DNA of 13,857 nucleotides from Candidatus Parcubacteria bacterium (GTDB lineage: Bacteria > Patescibacteriota > Patescibacteriia > Patescibacteriales > UBA12075): NCBI GenBank assembly GCA_023142215.1, contig JAGLJW010000045.1, forward strand, positions 1 to 13,857. The letters run 5' to 3'. The position numbers and the translations under genes were made by a program. Below, piece after piece: positions 6,304 to 13,380 of the stretch; position 1 is the first letter of the stretch, and every line of letters starts with the position of its first letter. Under the pieces are notes generated by a model that was not told the origin of the DNA, made no database searches, and was given only the letters and a program-made list of their open reading frames with translations.

Positions 6304-6415
6304 ATGCAAAAATAAAAAAAATAATAAAAAAGTAATAAAAACAAAAAAAACAAAAAAGAGTAAAAATAAAAACAAAGTTGAGCAAAAAAAACAAAAAAGT
6401 AAACATGGGAATTAA
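6304..6415 (+). pseudogene. Lysine-rich small ORF with a one-base frame break
   Basis: A perfect Shine-Dalgarno AGGAGG (6291-6296) stands 7 nt before ATG 6304, yet that frame reads only M-Q-K-stop. The next frame (+1) is open from 6290 to TAA 6413-6415 and encodes CKNKKNNKKVIKTKKTKKSK followed by NKNKVEQKKQKSKHGN. Removing one A from the A5 run at 6308-6312 joins the start to this frame and gives a 36-residue basic protein. Nine TAA/TGA triplets lie in this stretch and all fall in the other two frames, which supports real coding. It may be a decayed gene, a homopolymer error, or a slippage-controlled leader peptide of the mraZ operon. A-rich DNA translates to lysine by default, so caution is needed. 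Confidence 0.4.
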
Positions 6416-6431
6416 GCTAAAATAAGCTGAA

Positions 6432-6476
6432 TTAGGTAAAAAAACCTAAATCATGCTTCAATCAATTTATTGATTG
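6432..6476 (+). other. Two hairpins in the mraZ leader
   Basis: The arms ttaggt/acctaa (6432-6437, 6444-6449) enclose an A6 loop, and caatcaa/ttgattg (6459-6465, 6470-6476) enclose a 4-nt loop. Neither is followed by a T-run, so they are not ordinary terminators. They precede the larger folded element. Confidence 0.4.
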
Positions 6477-6491
6477 ACAAAATTAAGGCGA

Positions 6492-6556
6492 AGAAGGGGT
6501 CTGAATAGAGTATTATTTGTTAAACAAAGGATTAATCCGCTAATCAGACTTCTCCT
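6492..6556 (+). ncRNA. Candidate folded 5'-leader element upstream of mraZ
   Basis: A long stem can form between 6492-6508 (core gtctga) and 6540-6556 (core tcagac), about 15 pairs with two G-T wobbles and two mismatches. It encloses a small hairpin tttgt/acaaa (6516-6528) and the palindrome ggattaatcc (6529-6538). The layout resembles a multi-branch leader RNA 65 nt before the mraZ start. No known riboswitch class is recognised. It is a hand fold, without energy values or alignment. Confidence 0.35.
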
Positions 6557-6620
6557 GTGCCCTAATAAAATATTTTAAGAGTTTTTAAAATTTATGTTTT
6601 AAATTCTCAGTTTCAATGTA

Positions 6621-7052
6621 ATGTTTATAGGAGAATATAAACACAATTTGGATGATAAGGGCAGATTGGCAGTTCCTGCTAAGTTTCGTAATGCTCTAAG
6701 GGAGGGAGCAGTTGTAACTAAAGGTTTGGATAACTGTCTTTTTTTATATTCTTTTGACGAATGGAAGAAAGAAGCTGAAAAATTTTCTAAGTTACCAATT
6801 AATCAATCAAAAGCTCGTGCTTTTGCTCGTCATATGCTTGCCGGAGCAATGGAAGTAGAATTTGATAAACAGGGACGTATTACGTTGCCTGAATATTTGA
6901 GAAAATTTGCAGGATTAACAAAAAAAGCAGTTGTTACGGGTGTTTTTGATCGTTTAGAAATTTGGGATGCAGAAGTTTGGGATAAATATAAAACTAATTC
7001 AGATGCAGATAGTGTAGAAATAGCTGAAGCATTAGGAGAATTTGGAGTATAG
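6621..7052 (+). CDS. mraZ: MraZ, transcriptional regulator of the division/cell-wall operon
   Basis: This 143-residue protein has the family's usual length and start, MFIGEYKHNLDDKGRLAVPA. It has two SpoVT-AbrB-like half domains, each with a D-K-x-G-R-type motif: DDKGR at residues 11-15 and DKQGRITLP in the second half. MraZ forms a ring-shaped multimer that binds the direct repeats before its own gene and tunes the dcw operon. The three boxes at 6235-6264 fit that role. ATG 6621 is chosen because it gives the conserved MFIGEY start; ATG 6616 is out of frame. There is no Shine-Dalgarno, although the leader carries a strong one 320 nt upstream. It is the first full gene of an operon running to 12986. 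Confidence 0.95.
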   Translation: MFIGEYKHNLDDKGRLAVPAKFRNALREGAVVTKGLDNCLFLYSFDEWKKEAEKFSKLPINQSKARAFARHMLAGAMEVEFDKQGRITLPEYLRKFAGLTKKAVVTGVFDRLEIWDAEVWDKYKTNSDADSVEIAEALGEFGV

Positions 7053-7095
7053 TATAATAACTTGTCGTGCTAATTAAATATTAATAAAAACATTA

Positions 7096-7206
7096 GTGAA
7101 AAAAATTAAAATCAAAACAAAAACCAAAATAGACAAAATTAAAGTACGAATTTTAAAACCAGAGATTGAAATGGCAAGGTTTATGTTTCAAAAATCAGTG
7201 GTTTAG
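7096..7206 (+). CDS. Small basic ORF between mraZ and rsmH, unknown
   Basis: A 36-residue frame starts at GTG 7096: MKKIKIKTKTKIDKIKVRIL then KPEIEMARFMFQKSVV. It fills most of an otherwise unusually wide 185-nt gap between two operon genes. The first half is a lysine/isoleucine/threonine alternation; the second half has a mixed, protein-like composition. There is no Shine-Dalgarno, as for most genes here. It could be a small protein or a chance frame in A-rich DNA. Confidence 0.35.
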   Translation: MKKIKIKTKTKIDKIKVRILKPEIEMARFMFQKSVV

Positions 7207-7237
7207 TATTTTAGTATTAAGATGAGAAAACAGCAAT

Positions 7238-8191
7238 ATGGAATATAAACACACGCCAGTAATGTTAAGGGAAGTTTTGGAATATTTAAATCCACAGGAA
7301 GGGCAATTCTTTATTGATTGCACGCTTGGTGGTGCCGGATATACAATAGCAATCGCTAAAAGAGTTGGAAAGAATGGCGGAGTTGTTTCGTTTGATTTGG
7401 ATAAAATGGCGATAGATAACGCCAAAAAGGTTTTTAAAGACAATGATATTGATAATGTTGAAGTGATAAATGACAATTTTAAGAATTTAGAAATTTGTAT
7501 AAAGGAAAAATTTGATGATAAAAAGTTTGATGGAGTTGTGATGGATTTAGGGATGTCTTCGGCACAATTAGATGATGTGAAACGTGGTATTTCGTTTTTA
7601 GAAGATAGACCAATAGATATGGCATTTGGTGAACAGTTGATAAAAAATAGGCGACATACGACAGAGTTTATAGTTAATGAATGGAAAATTGGTAGTTTGG
7701 AAAGAATTTTTAAAATTTACGGAGAGGAGAAATTTGCTAGGAATATTGCTAAAAAAATTATAGAGCATAGAAAAGATGAAAGAATAACAAGAACCAAGCA
7801 ATTAGTTGAAATAATAAAACAATCAATTCCGAAAAAGTTTCAAAGTAAAAAGATTCATCCAGCTACTAAAGTTTTTCAAGCCTTAAGAATCGCAACTAAT
7901 AACGAAATTGAAAATCTTGAAAAAGCATTGCCGCAAATTGTGAAACTTTTGTATCCGGGAGGAAAAATTGTTATAGTATCATTTCACAGTTTGGAAGATA
8001 GAATTGTTAAGAGATTTTTTAAAGAAGAAGCAAGAGATTGTATTTGTCCAAAAACTGCTCCAGTATGTGTATGTAATCATGAGCCGAATTTAAAAATTAT
8101 TACAAAAAAAATTGTATTACCTAGCGATGAAGAAATAAAAAATAATTTAAAAGCTAGAAGTGCAAAAATGAGAGTAGCTGAAAAATTATAA
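7238..8191 (+). CDS. rsmH: 16S rRNA (cytosine(1402)-N(4))-methyltransferase RsmH
   Basis: This 317-residue protein is full length for RsmH (MraW), which uses S-adenosylmethionine to methylate N4 of C1402 in the decoding centre of 16S rRNA. It opens MEYKHTPVMLREVLEYLNP, the conserved H-x-P-V-M-L-x-E-V start. The SAM-binding loop is DCTLGGAGYT, and the acidic residue binding the SAM ribose is in VSFDLDK. The family signatures MDLGMSSAQLDD, RPIDMAF, ATKVFQALRI and IVSFHSLEDRIVKRFF all follow, and the C-terminal cysteine-rich C-I-C-P-K...C-V-C segment is present. It sits in the standard place between mraZ and ftsL. Confidence 0.97.
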   Translation: MEYKHTPVMLREVLEYLNPQEGQFFIDCTLGGAGYTIAIAKRVGKNGGVVSFDLDKMAIDNAKKVFKDNDIDNVEVINDNFKNLEICIKEKFDDKKFDGVVMDLGMSSAQLDDVKRGISFLEDRPIDMAFGEQLIKNRRHTTEFIVNEWKIGSLERIFKIYGEEKFARNIAKKIIEHRKDERITRTKQLVEIIKQSIPKKFQSKKIHPATKVFQALRIATNNEIENLEKALPQIVKLLYPGGKIVIVSFHSLEDRIVKRFFKEEARDCICPKTAPVCVCNHEPNLKIITKKIVLPSDEEIKNNLKARSAKMRVAEKL

Positions 8192-8227
8192 GCAGATTAG
8201 GAATTTGAGAAAAAAATAAAAACAAAA

Positions 8228-8530
8228 ATGAAAAACAAAAAATTGAGCAAATACTTGTCGTTAATAAACAAGTCAATATTTAGTCTTATAATAATTTTGG
8301 GAGTATATTTTGTATTTGGTGTGAATGATTTATCTATTAAAGGTTTTGTTTTACAAGAGGTGAAAAATGAAGTTTCAAGATATGAAGATCAAAACAGAGA
8401 ATTAGAACTTAAGGTAATGGAACTTGAATCGTATGAAAATTTATCTAAAAGAGCTGTAGAATTAAACATGGTTAAAGTTGGAAAAGTTGATTATATTTCA
8501 GTTGAGAATGGAGTTGTGGCTGTGAGGTGA
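8228..8530 (+). CDS. ftsL: FtsL-like divisome protein, single-pass membrane
   Basis: This 100-residue protein has a short basic N-terminus, one membrane helix (about residues 14-31, NKSIFSLIIILGVYFVFGV), and a heptad-like region (about 45-75, VKNEVSRYEDQNRELELKVM). That is the bitopic coiled-coil layout of FtsL/DivIC, which with FtsQ and FtsB links the divisome to septal peptidoglycan synthesis. Sequence identity in this family is low, so the call rests on size, topology and position between rsmH and ftsI. The motif YENLSKRAVELNMVK resembles the region after the coiled coil in FtsL proteins. It ends with TGA. If TGA were read as glycine, as in Gracilibacteria, the frame would run on 22 codons, but intact neighbouring genes give no sign of recoding. 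Confidence 0.7.
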   Translation: MKNKKLSKYLSLINKSIFSLIIILGVYFVFGVNDLSIKGFVLQEVKNEVSRYEDQNRELELKVMELESYENLSKRAVELNMVKVGKVDYISVENGVVAVR

Positions 8531-8555
8531 AGGAGGTTTTATGCCAAAACTGTAG
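8530..8555 (+). promoter_or_regulatory. Strong ribosome site with a four-codon ORF in frame with ftsI
   Basis: AAGGAGGT (8530-8537) stands 4 nt before ATG 8541, which reads M-P-K-L and then TAG (8553-8555). The same frame continues without another stop (FGDRPLRFTR) into the ftsI start at 8586. A small hairpin ccaaaac/gtttgg (8543-8560) covers the mini-ORF. Either ftsI translation is coupled to a leader peptide, or the true ftsI start is 8541 and the stop is an error or is read through. Confidence 0.5.
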
Positions 8556-8585
8556 TTTGGCGACAGACCCTTAAGATTTACGAGA

Positions 8586-10499
8586 ATGATATTTAGAAGA
8601 AGAGAAAAGAAACGTAAAAAGAATAAACAAGAGAGTTTTGGTCGCTTAAATTTTGTTGTGGCGATTATTTTTTTATTAGTAATGATTTTAGTTTTAAAAT
8701 TATATAGTTTGCAATTGGTGAATCATGATTTATATATTGCTTTAGCAGAGAATCAGCATAAAATTTATAAAGAACTAGAGCCTGAACGGGGAAGAATTTT
8801 TGTCCATGACGGGGTTAATATGGATATAGAAAAAGTTTATCCTATTGCTGTGAATAAAGAATTTGCAAGTGTTTTCGCTGTTCCCAAAAAAGTTAAAAAA
8901 GCCAAAGAAATATCTGAATTTTTATTTGAAATTTTTGATAAAGAAGACATTGAAAAGGAAGTTGATGAGTTGCTTGATGAAGATCCATTCTTTGCAAGTT
9001 CAACTGAAGAAATTGAAGAAGAAAAATTGGAAGAATTTAGAAAAATTAAAAAAGACTTAGAAGTTGAAAATAGAAAAAAGGAAATCACAGAAAAATATTT
9101 TAAAAAACTTTCAAAGAAAAATGATCCTTATGAACCAATAGTGCAAAAGGTGGATGAAGAAAAACTTTCATTATTAAATAACATTAAATATGAAGGCATT
9201 GAACATATCATGGATGTTCATAGATATTATCCTGATAATAATATTGGAGCACATTTAATTGGATTTTTAGGATTTCAAGAGGATAAAAAAGTTGGGCTTT
9301 ATGGGCTTGAAGGATTTTTTAACGATGAATTGAGTGGTGTTTGTGGTTCAATTATTTCAGAACGATCAGCTGATGGAAAAACAATTATTGTAAATGATAG
9401 AGAATTTAATGCAGCAGTTGATGGAGCAGATTTATTTTTAACTATTAATAGGTCAATTCAATTTGAAGCTTGTCAAAAATTAAAAGAAGCTGTTGAATCG
9501 CATGAAGCTGATGGTGGAAGTGTTGTGGTAGTTGATCCATTTACTGGTGCAGTTGTAGCAATGTGTTCTTATTATGATTATAATCCTAATGATTATGGAA
9601 ATGTGGAGGATGCAAATATATATAATAATCCAGTAATTTTTGATGCTTACGAACCTGGTTCAATTTTTAAATCAATTACTCTTGCAATTGGACTTGATTC
9701 GGGAAAGATTAAACCAGATACGATTTATAATGATAAGGGTTTTATTAAATTTAAAGGTTGGGATAAGCCGATTAAAAATTCTGATTTTGCAAGTCATGGT
9801 GGATATGGCTGGGTGGATATGGCAACTGTGCTTGAACAATCATTAAATACCGGTTCAATATTTGTTATGCAAGAAGTTGGTGATAGAGCTTTTTCTGATT
9901 ATGTAATGAAATTTGGTTTTGGTGAAAAAACAGGAATAGAGCTTGAAACTGAGGGATATACAAACATTGATAATTTGAAAAGAAAAAGATTGCGTCCAGT
10001 TGAAATGGCAACAGCTTCGTTTGGACAAGGAATTACAGCAACGCCATTACAAATGGTTATTTCCTATGCTGCCATAGCCAATGGTGGAATTCTAATGAAA
10101 CCTTACATAGTAAGTGATATAATTTTTGCAAACGGAGAAAGGCAAAAGACTAAGCCAAAACAAATTAGAAGAGTTATTTCTGAACGAACTTCATTATTAA
10201 CATCAGCAATGATGGTAAAAGTTGTTGATGGCGGTCACGCAAGATTAGCTGGAGTTGACGGATATTTTGTGGCTGGAAAGACTGGTACAGCACAAGTTGC
10301 TTCAGAAAAAGGTGGATATAGTGATAAAACCATTCATACTTTTGTCGGATTTGCTCCAGTTGATGAGCCGAAATTTGTGATGTTGGTTAAATTAGATGAT
10401 CCAAAAGATGCTTATTATGCAGCAACATCTGCTGCTCCATTGTTTGGAAAAATTGCAAAATTTATTTTAGACTATTATCAAATTCCAAAAGAGAGATAA
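8586..10499 (+). CDS. ftsI: FtsI-type class B penicillin-binding protein (peptidoglycan transpeptidase)
   Basis: This 637-residue protein cross-links peptidoglycan at the septum or cell wall from outside the membrane. A basic cytoplasmic tail (RRREKKRKKNK) is followed by one membrane helix at about 22-40. The N-terminal pedestal starts EPERGRIFVHDG, with a charged helical stretch at about 110-185 (ELLDEDPF ... EEIEEEKLEEFRKIKK). The transpeptidase domain has all three active-site motifs: S359-I-F-K362 (EPGSIFKSIT), S419-L-N421 (EQSLNTGSIF) and K565-T-G-T568 (AGKTGTAQ). No PASTA domain follows. The Asp-Arg-Asn-Gly of the usual pedestal motif is changed to V-H-D-G. ATG 8586 is used because an in-frame TAG blocks ATG 8541, which has the better ribosome site. 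A 19-nt gap leads to murF. Confidence 0.93.
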   Translation: MIFRRREKKRKKNKQESFGRLNFVVAIIFLLVMILVLKLYSLQLVNHDLYIALAENQHKIYKELEPERGRIFVHDGVNMDIEKVYPIAVNKEFASVFAVPKKVKKAKEISEFLFEIFDKEDIEKEVDELLDEDPFFASSTEEIEEEKLEEFRKIKKDLEVENRKKEITEKYFKKLSKKNDPYEPIVQKVDEEKLSLLNNIKYEGIEHIMDVHRYYPDNNIGAHLIGFLGFQEDKKVGLYGLEGFFNDELSGVCGSIISERSADGKTIIVNDREFNAAVDGADLFLTINRSIQFEACQKLKEAVESHEADGGSVVVVDPFTGAVVAMCSYYDYNPNDYGNVEDANIYNNPVIFDAYEPGSIFKSITLAIGLDSGKIKPDTIYNDKGFIKFKGWDKPIKNSDFASHGGYGWVDMATVLEQSLNTGSIFVMQEVGDRAFSDYVMKFGFGEKTGIELETEGYTNIDNLKRKRLRPVEMATASFGQGITATPLQMVISYAAIANGGILMKPYIVSDIIFANGERQKTKPKQIRRVISERTSLLTSAMMVKVVDGGHARLAGVDGYFVAGKTGTAQVASEKGGYSDKTIHTFVGFAPVDEPKFVMLVKLDDPKDAYYAATSAAPLFGKIAKFILDYYQIPKER

Positions 10500-10518
10500 A
10501 TCATAATTTAAAAATAAA

Positions 10519-11766
10519 ATGTTCAAAAAGATATTAAAATACAAATTAAAGTTATATTCAAAAAAGATTATTGAGAAATATAATCCCGAAATTATTGCCA
10601 TTACTGGTAGTGTTGGAAAAACCACAACTAAGGAATTAGTTTACACGGTCTTGAAAGGGAAATACAATGTAAGGCGAAGTTTGAAGAATTTTAATAATGA
10701 AATTGGAGTACCGCTTACAATTATTGGACTTGATTCTCCAGGAAGATCAATTATTGGTTGGTTAAAAGTTTTTAAACAAGCACGAAATTTAATTAACAAT
10801 GATGTAGATTATCCAAAAATTTTAATTTTAGAAATGGGTGTTGATAGACCTGGCGATATGACTTATTTAATGAGTATGTTAAAGCCTGATATTGGTATAG
10901 TAACAACAATAGGTCAATCACATATTGAATATTTTGGAACAGAACTTAAGATTCAAAAAGAAAAAGGTATATTAATTGAAAATGTTAAAAAAGAAGGTTG
11001 GACAATTTTGAACTATGACAATGAAAAGACAAGGCAATTAGCAGATAGGAGTAAAGCAAAAGTTATCACTTTTGGGTTTGTAAAAGAGGCCGATGTTGGT
11101 GCACGGGATTGTATGTTTAAAGATGGAAATTTAGATGGAAAATATGGCGTTAATTTTAAATTACGTCATAAAGGAGCATTTATGCCAATGTTATTACCCA
11201 ATGTGGTAAGCAAGGATACGGTTTATGCTGCTATTACTGCTGCTTCGGTTGGTATTAGTTACGGTATGAATTTACTTGAAATTTCAAATGCCTTATTAGA
11301 TGTAAAACTTCCAGTAGGAAGAATGAGTATAGTTGATGGAATAAAAAATTCTATAATTATTGATGATACCTATAATGCTTCGCCACAATCTACAATGTCT
11401 GCCTTTGAATCTATAAAAAATATTCCATCTTTTAAAGAAAAACGAAAAATTGCTGTGTTCGGCGATATGCTTGAGCTTGGTAATTATAGTGATAAAGGTC
11501 ATAAATTAGCAGGAGAGGCATTTATTAATGCAGGATTTAATATACTAGTTGCCGTTGGAGAACAATCAAAAAAAATAATTAGTGTAATTACGACAAAGGG
11601 TTTTGATAAAAAAAATATTTTTCATTTTGATAATTCTAAAGATGCTTCAAAATTTACGAAAGAAAAAATTCAAAATGGAGATTTGATTTTAGTTAAAGGT
11701 TCTAGGGGTTTAGAAATGGAGAATGTTGTAGAAATGATTGTTGAAAACAAAGAAACCATATTATAA
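10519..11766 (+). CDS. murF: MurF-type UDP-MurNAc-tripeptide:D-Ala-D-Ala ligase
   Basis: This 415-residue Mur ligase joins D-Ala-D-Ala to the muramyl tripeptide with ATP, the last cytoplasmic step of the precursor. The P-loop ITGSVGKTTTKE is at about residues 28-39. It is followed by NFNNEIGVPLTI, EMGVDRPGDM and TTIGQSHIEYFG, all family motifs of the central ATPase domain. The C-terminal domain has IIIDDTYNASPQSTMSAFES, the MurF-specific FGDMLELG, and LVKGSRGLEMENVV. The usual MurF is about 450 residues with an N-terminal substrate domain of about 80 residues before the P-loop. Here only about 28 residues precede it (MFKKILKYKLKLYSKKIIEK), so that domain is missing or replaced by a short basic helix. 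Substrate choice could therefore differ. The next gene starts 8 nt after the stop. Confidence 0.9.
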   Translation: MFKKILKYKLKLYSKKIIEKYNPEIIAITGSVGKTTTKELVYTVLKGKYNVRRSLKNFNNEIGVPLTIIGLDSPGRSIIGWLKVFKQARNLINNDVDYPKILILEMGVDRPGDMTYLMSMLKPDIGIVTTIGQSHIEYFGTELKIQKEKGILIENVKKEGWTILNYDNEKTRQLADRSKAKVITFGFVKEADVGARDCMFKDGNLDGKYGVNFKLRHKGAFMPMLLPNVVSKDTVYAAITAASVGISYGMNLLEISNALLDVKLPVGRMSIVDGIKNSIIIDDTYNASPQSTMSAFESIKNIPSFKEKRKIAVFGDMLELGNYSDKGHKLAGEAFINAGFNILVAVGEQSKKIISVITTKGFDKKNIFHFDNSKDASKFTKEKIQNGDLILVKGSRGLEMENVVEMIVENKETIL

Positions 11767-11774
11767 ATTTGATT

Positions 11775-12986
11775 ATGTGTAAAAATGATAAAAATGTAAA
11801 TATAATTGGAATTAATTTTTTGACTTTGAAAAAAGCAGAGATTATTTCTTGTATTGAGAAGTTTGTTGATAACAAAAAGCAATACACTGTTTTTACTCCA
11901 AATCCAGAAATAATTTTAAAAGCAATTTCAGACGAAGAATATTTTTATATTCTGACAAGTGCATCATTATTAATTCCTGATGGTATTGGTTTAAAATTTG
12001 CCGCTTTGGCTTCTGGAAAAAATTTGCAAAGATTTACAGGTGTGGCTTTAACAAAAATAGTTTTAAAAATTGCTGAGAAAAAAAGAAAGAAAGTTTTGAT
12101 TTTAAATTGGCGAAAAGGTTTAGCACGAACTGATGAAATTATAAAAAATGTAAATAAACAATATCCTAAATTAGATTTTTTTGCAAGAAGTGTTGGTCGG
12201 GAAAGTGAAATAACAAAAGAAATGAAAAGTTGTAAAGCTGATATTTTGTTTGTAAATTTTGGAGCACCATATCAAGAGAAATATATTTATAAGAATTTAA
12301 AAAAGTTGCCCACAGTTCATTTAGCAATTGGAGTCGGCGGTTCTTTTGATTTTTTAATAGGCAAAATAAAACGGGCACCAAAATTTATGCGTTATTTTGG
12401 ATTTGAATGGTTATGGCGTTTAATTCAACAGCCAGAGAGAATTAAAAGAATATATAATGCAGTTTTTGTTTTTCCTTTTATTTTTTTGCGATGGAAATTT
12501 TGGAATCCATTTTTTTATAGAAAAAATGTTGCTTGTTTACTCTATAAAAAAGAAAATAATAGTTACAAAATTTTTATTATGAGAAGAAATGGTGAAACAG
12601 ATGCTCATTGGCAAATCCCACAAGGTGGATTAGATAATGAAGATTTATTAATTGCAGGAGAAAGGGAATTGCGAGAAGAATTAAATTGCAATAAATTTAA
12701 AACTATTAAAACATTCAAAAATATTCATAAATATAAATTCGGAGAACGTTTAAATGAATGTCAAAAAAGAGCCAAAAGGTGTAAAAGACATTCTGGCTTC
12801 AAAGGACAAAAACAGGGATTGCTTATTGCAAAATTTTTAGGGAATGATGAGGATATAAAAGTAAATTATTGGGATCATGATAATTGGAAATGGGTGGATT
12901 ATGACAAGGTTATTGATAAAGTTCATCCAGTCAGAAAAGAAGCTATGCAAAAATTTTTAGAAAAGTTTAAAGAATGTGTTTTATAA
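11775..12986 (+). CDS. WecG/TagA/CpsF glycosyltransferase fused to a Nudix hydrolase
   Basis: One unbroken frame of 403 residues carries two enzymes. Residues 1-235 are a WecG/TagA/CpsF (GT26) domain: TPNPEIILKA, LIPDGIGLKFAA with the likely catalytic aspartate, VNFGAPYQEKYI, and GVGGSFDFLIGKIKRAPK then WLWRLIQQPERIKR. Such enzymes add a ManNAc-type sugar to a lipid-linked GlcNAc. A hydrophobic stretch (AVFVFPFIFLRW) links to a Nudix domain at about 250-400. This has WQIPQGGLDNE and REL-REEL at residues 297-303, of the RppH/Ap4A-hydrolase style. The Nudix box is one residue short in its first spacer (G-x4-E) and has N-C where G-U is usual. ATG 11775 is preferred; TTG 11769 is in frame two codons earlier. 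It is the last gene of the operon. Confidence 0.88.
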   Translation: MCKNDKNVNIIGINFLTLKKAEIISCIEKFVDNKKQYTVFTPNPEIILKAISDEEYFYILTSASLLIPDGIGLKFAALASGKNLQRFTGVALTKIVLKIAEKKRKKVLILNWRKGLARTDEIIKNVNKQYPKLDFFARSVGRESEITKEMKSCKADILFVNFGAPYQEKYIYKNLKKLPTVHLAIGVGGSFDFLIGKIKRAPKFMRYFGFEWLWRLIQQPERIKRIYNAVFVFPFIFLRWKFWNPFFYRKNVACLLYKKENNSYKIFIMRRNGETDAHWQIPQGGLDNEDLLIAGERELREELNCNKFKTIKTFKNIHKYKFGERLNECQKRAKRCKRHSGFKGQKQGLLIAKFLGNDEDIKVNYWDHDNWKWVDYDKVIDKVHPVRKEAMQKFLEKFKECVL

Positions 12987-13002
12987 TAGAAATAAAGAAA
13001 AG

Positions 13003-13040
13003 AAAAAAGCGCAATGTGGTCAAATACATTTCGCTTTTTT
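13003..13040. terminator. Terminator ending the dcw operon, probably bidirectional
   Basis: The arms aaaaaagcg (13003-13011) and cgctttttt (13032-13040) pair, with a second segment aatgt/acatt inside and one mismatch between. A- and T-runs at the two ends allow it to stop both the operon and the convergent small gene at 13069-13179. Confidence 0.9.
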
Positions 13041-13068
13041 GTTAAATTTTTTTCAATTGGTAAAAACT

Positions 13069-13179
13069 CTAATCGAAGTTCTCACAGAATTCTCTAATCA
13101 GTGTTTTTCTGTCTGGGAGAGAAAGTTTGAAATAAAATGGGCTTAACATCAGAATACGGATTGCTTTTCTTTCGGTCAT
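13069..13179 (-). CDS. 36-residue conserved-looking small protein, unknown
   Basis: On the minus strand ATG (13177-13179) opens a 36-residue frame ending TAG at 13069: MTERKAIRILMLSPFYFKLS then LPDRKTLIREFCENFD. AAAGGAG (13187-13193) sits 7 nt upstream, one of the few real Shine-Dalgarno sites in the window. An extended -10 promoter is about 75-100 nt upstream. The protein has a basic start, a helix-like middle (IRILMLSPFYFKL) and a charged helical end with a single cysteine. It is too short for a membrane-spanning call and has no recognised domain. Small proteins of this pattern may be conserved in Patescibacteria, but I could not search. The coupling of promoter, ribosome site and clean frame makes it a credible gene. 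Confidence 0.7.
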   Translation of the reverse strand: MTERKAIRILMLSPFYFKLSLPDRKTLIREFCENFD

Positions 13180-13254
13180 TTTCTGACTCCTTTTTGAAAA
13201 AAATTTAACGGAAGGAACGTTTATTTATGAACAGAACGTTATCTACTTATTAAC

Positions 13255-13283
13255 AGTATAGCATGTTTTCATAAGAAAAGCAA
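13255..13283 (-). promoter_or_regulatory. Extended -10 promoter of the small minus-strand gene
   Basis: Read on the minus strand: TTGCTT (13283-13278), 17 nt, TATACT (13260-13255), preceded by TGC as an extended -10. The predicted transcript starts near 13249 and has a 70-nt leader. The two GAACGTT repeats lie just downstream and could be an operator. Confidence 0.7.
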
Positions 13284-13380
13284 GAAAAAGTGGCTTTATA
13301 ATATTAAGTGTGGTGCAAAACTAAGAAATAGTGGTAAAATTAGCTATGAAACCGAGTTTTACAAAAAACACTATTTTTTT

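Noticed and set aside
8528..8600. TGA recoded as glycine, extending ftsL by 22 codons
   Set aside because: All recognised genes are complete under the standard code, with no TGA at conserved glycines.
8863..9060. Lysine-rich plus-strand frame inside ftsI
   Set aside because: It overlaps the charged linker of ftsI in another frame; composition follows from A-rich codons.
13211..13240. LexA-type operator in the leader of the small gene
   Set aside because: GAAC units are present but as direct repeats, not in the GAAC-N4-GTTC arrangement.
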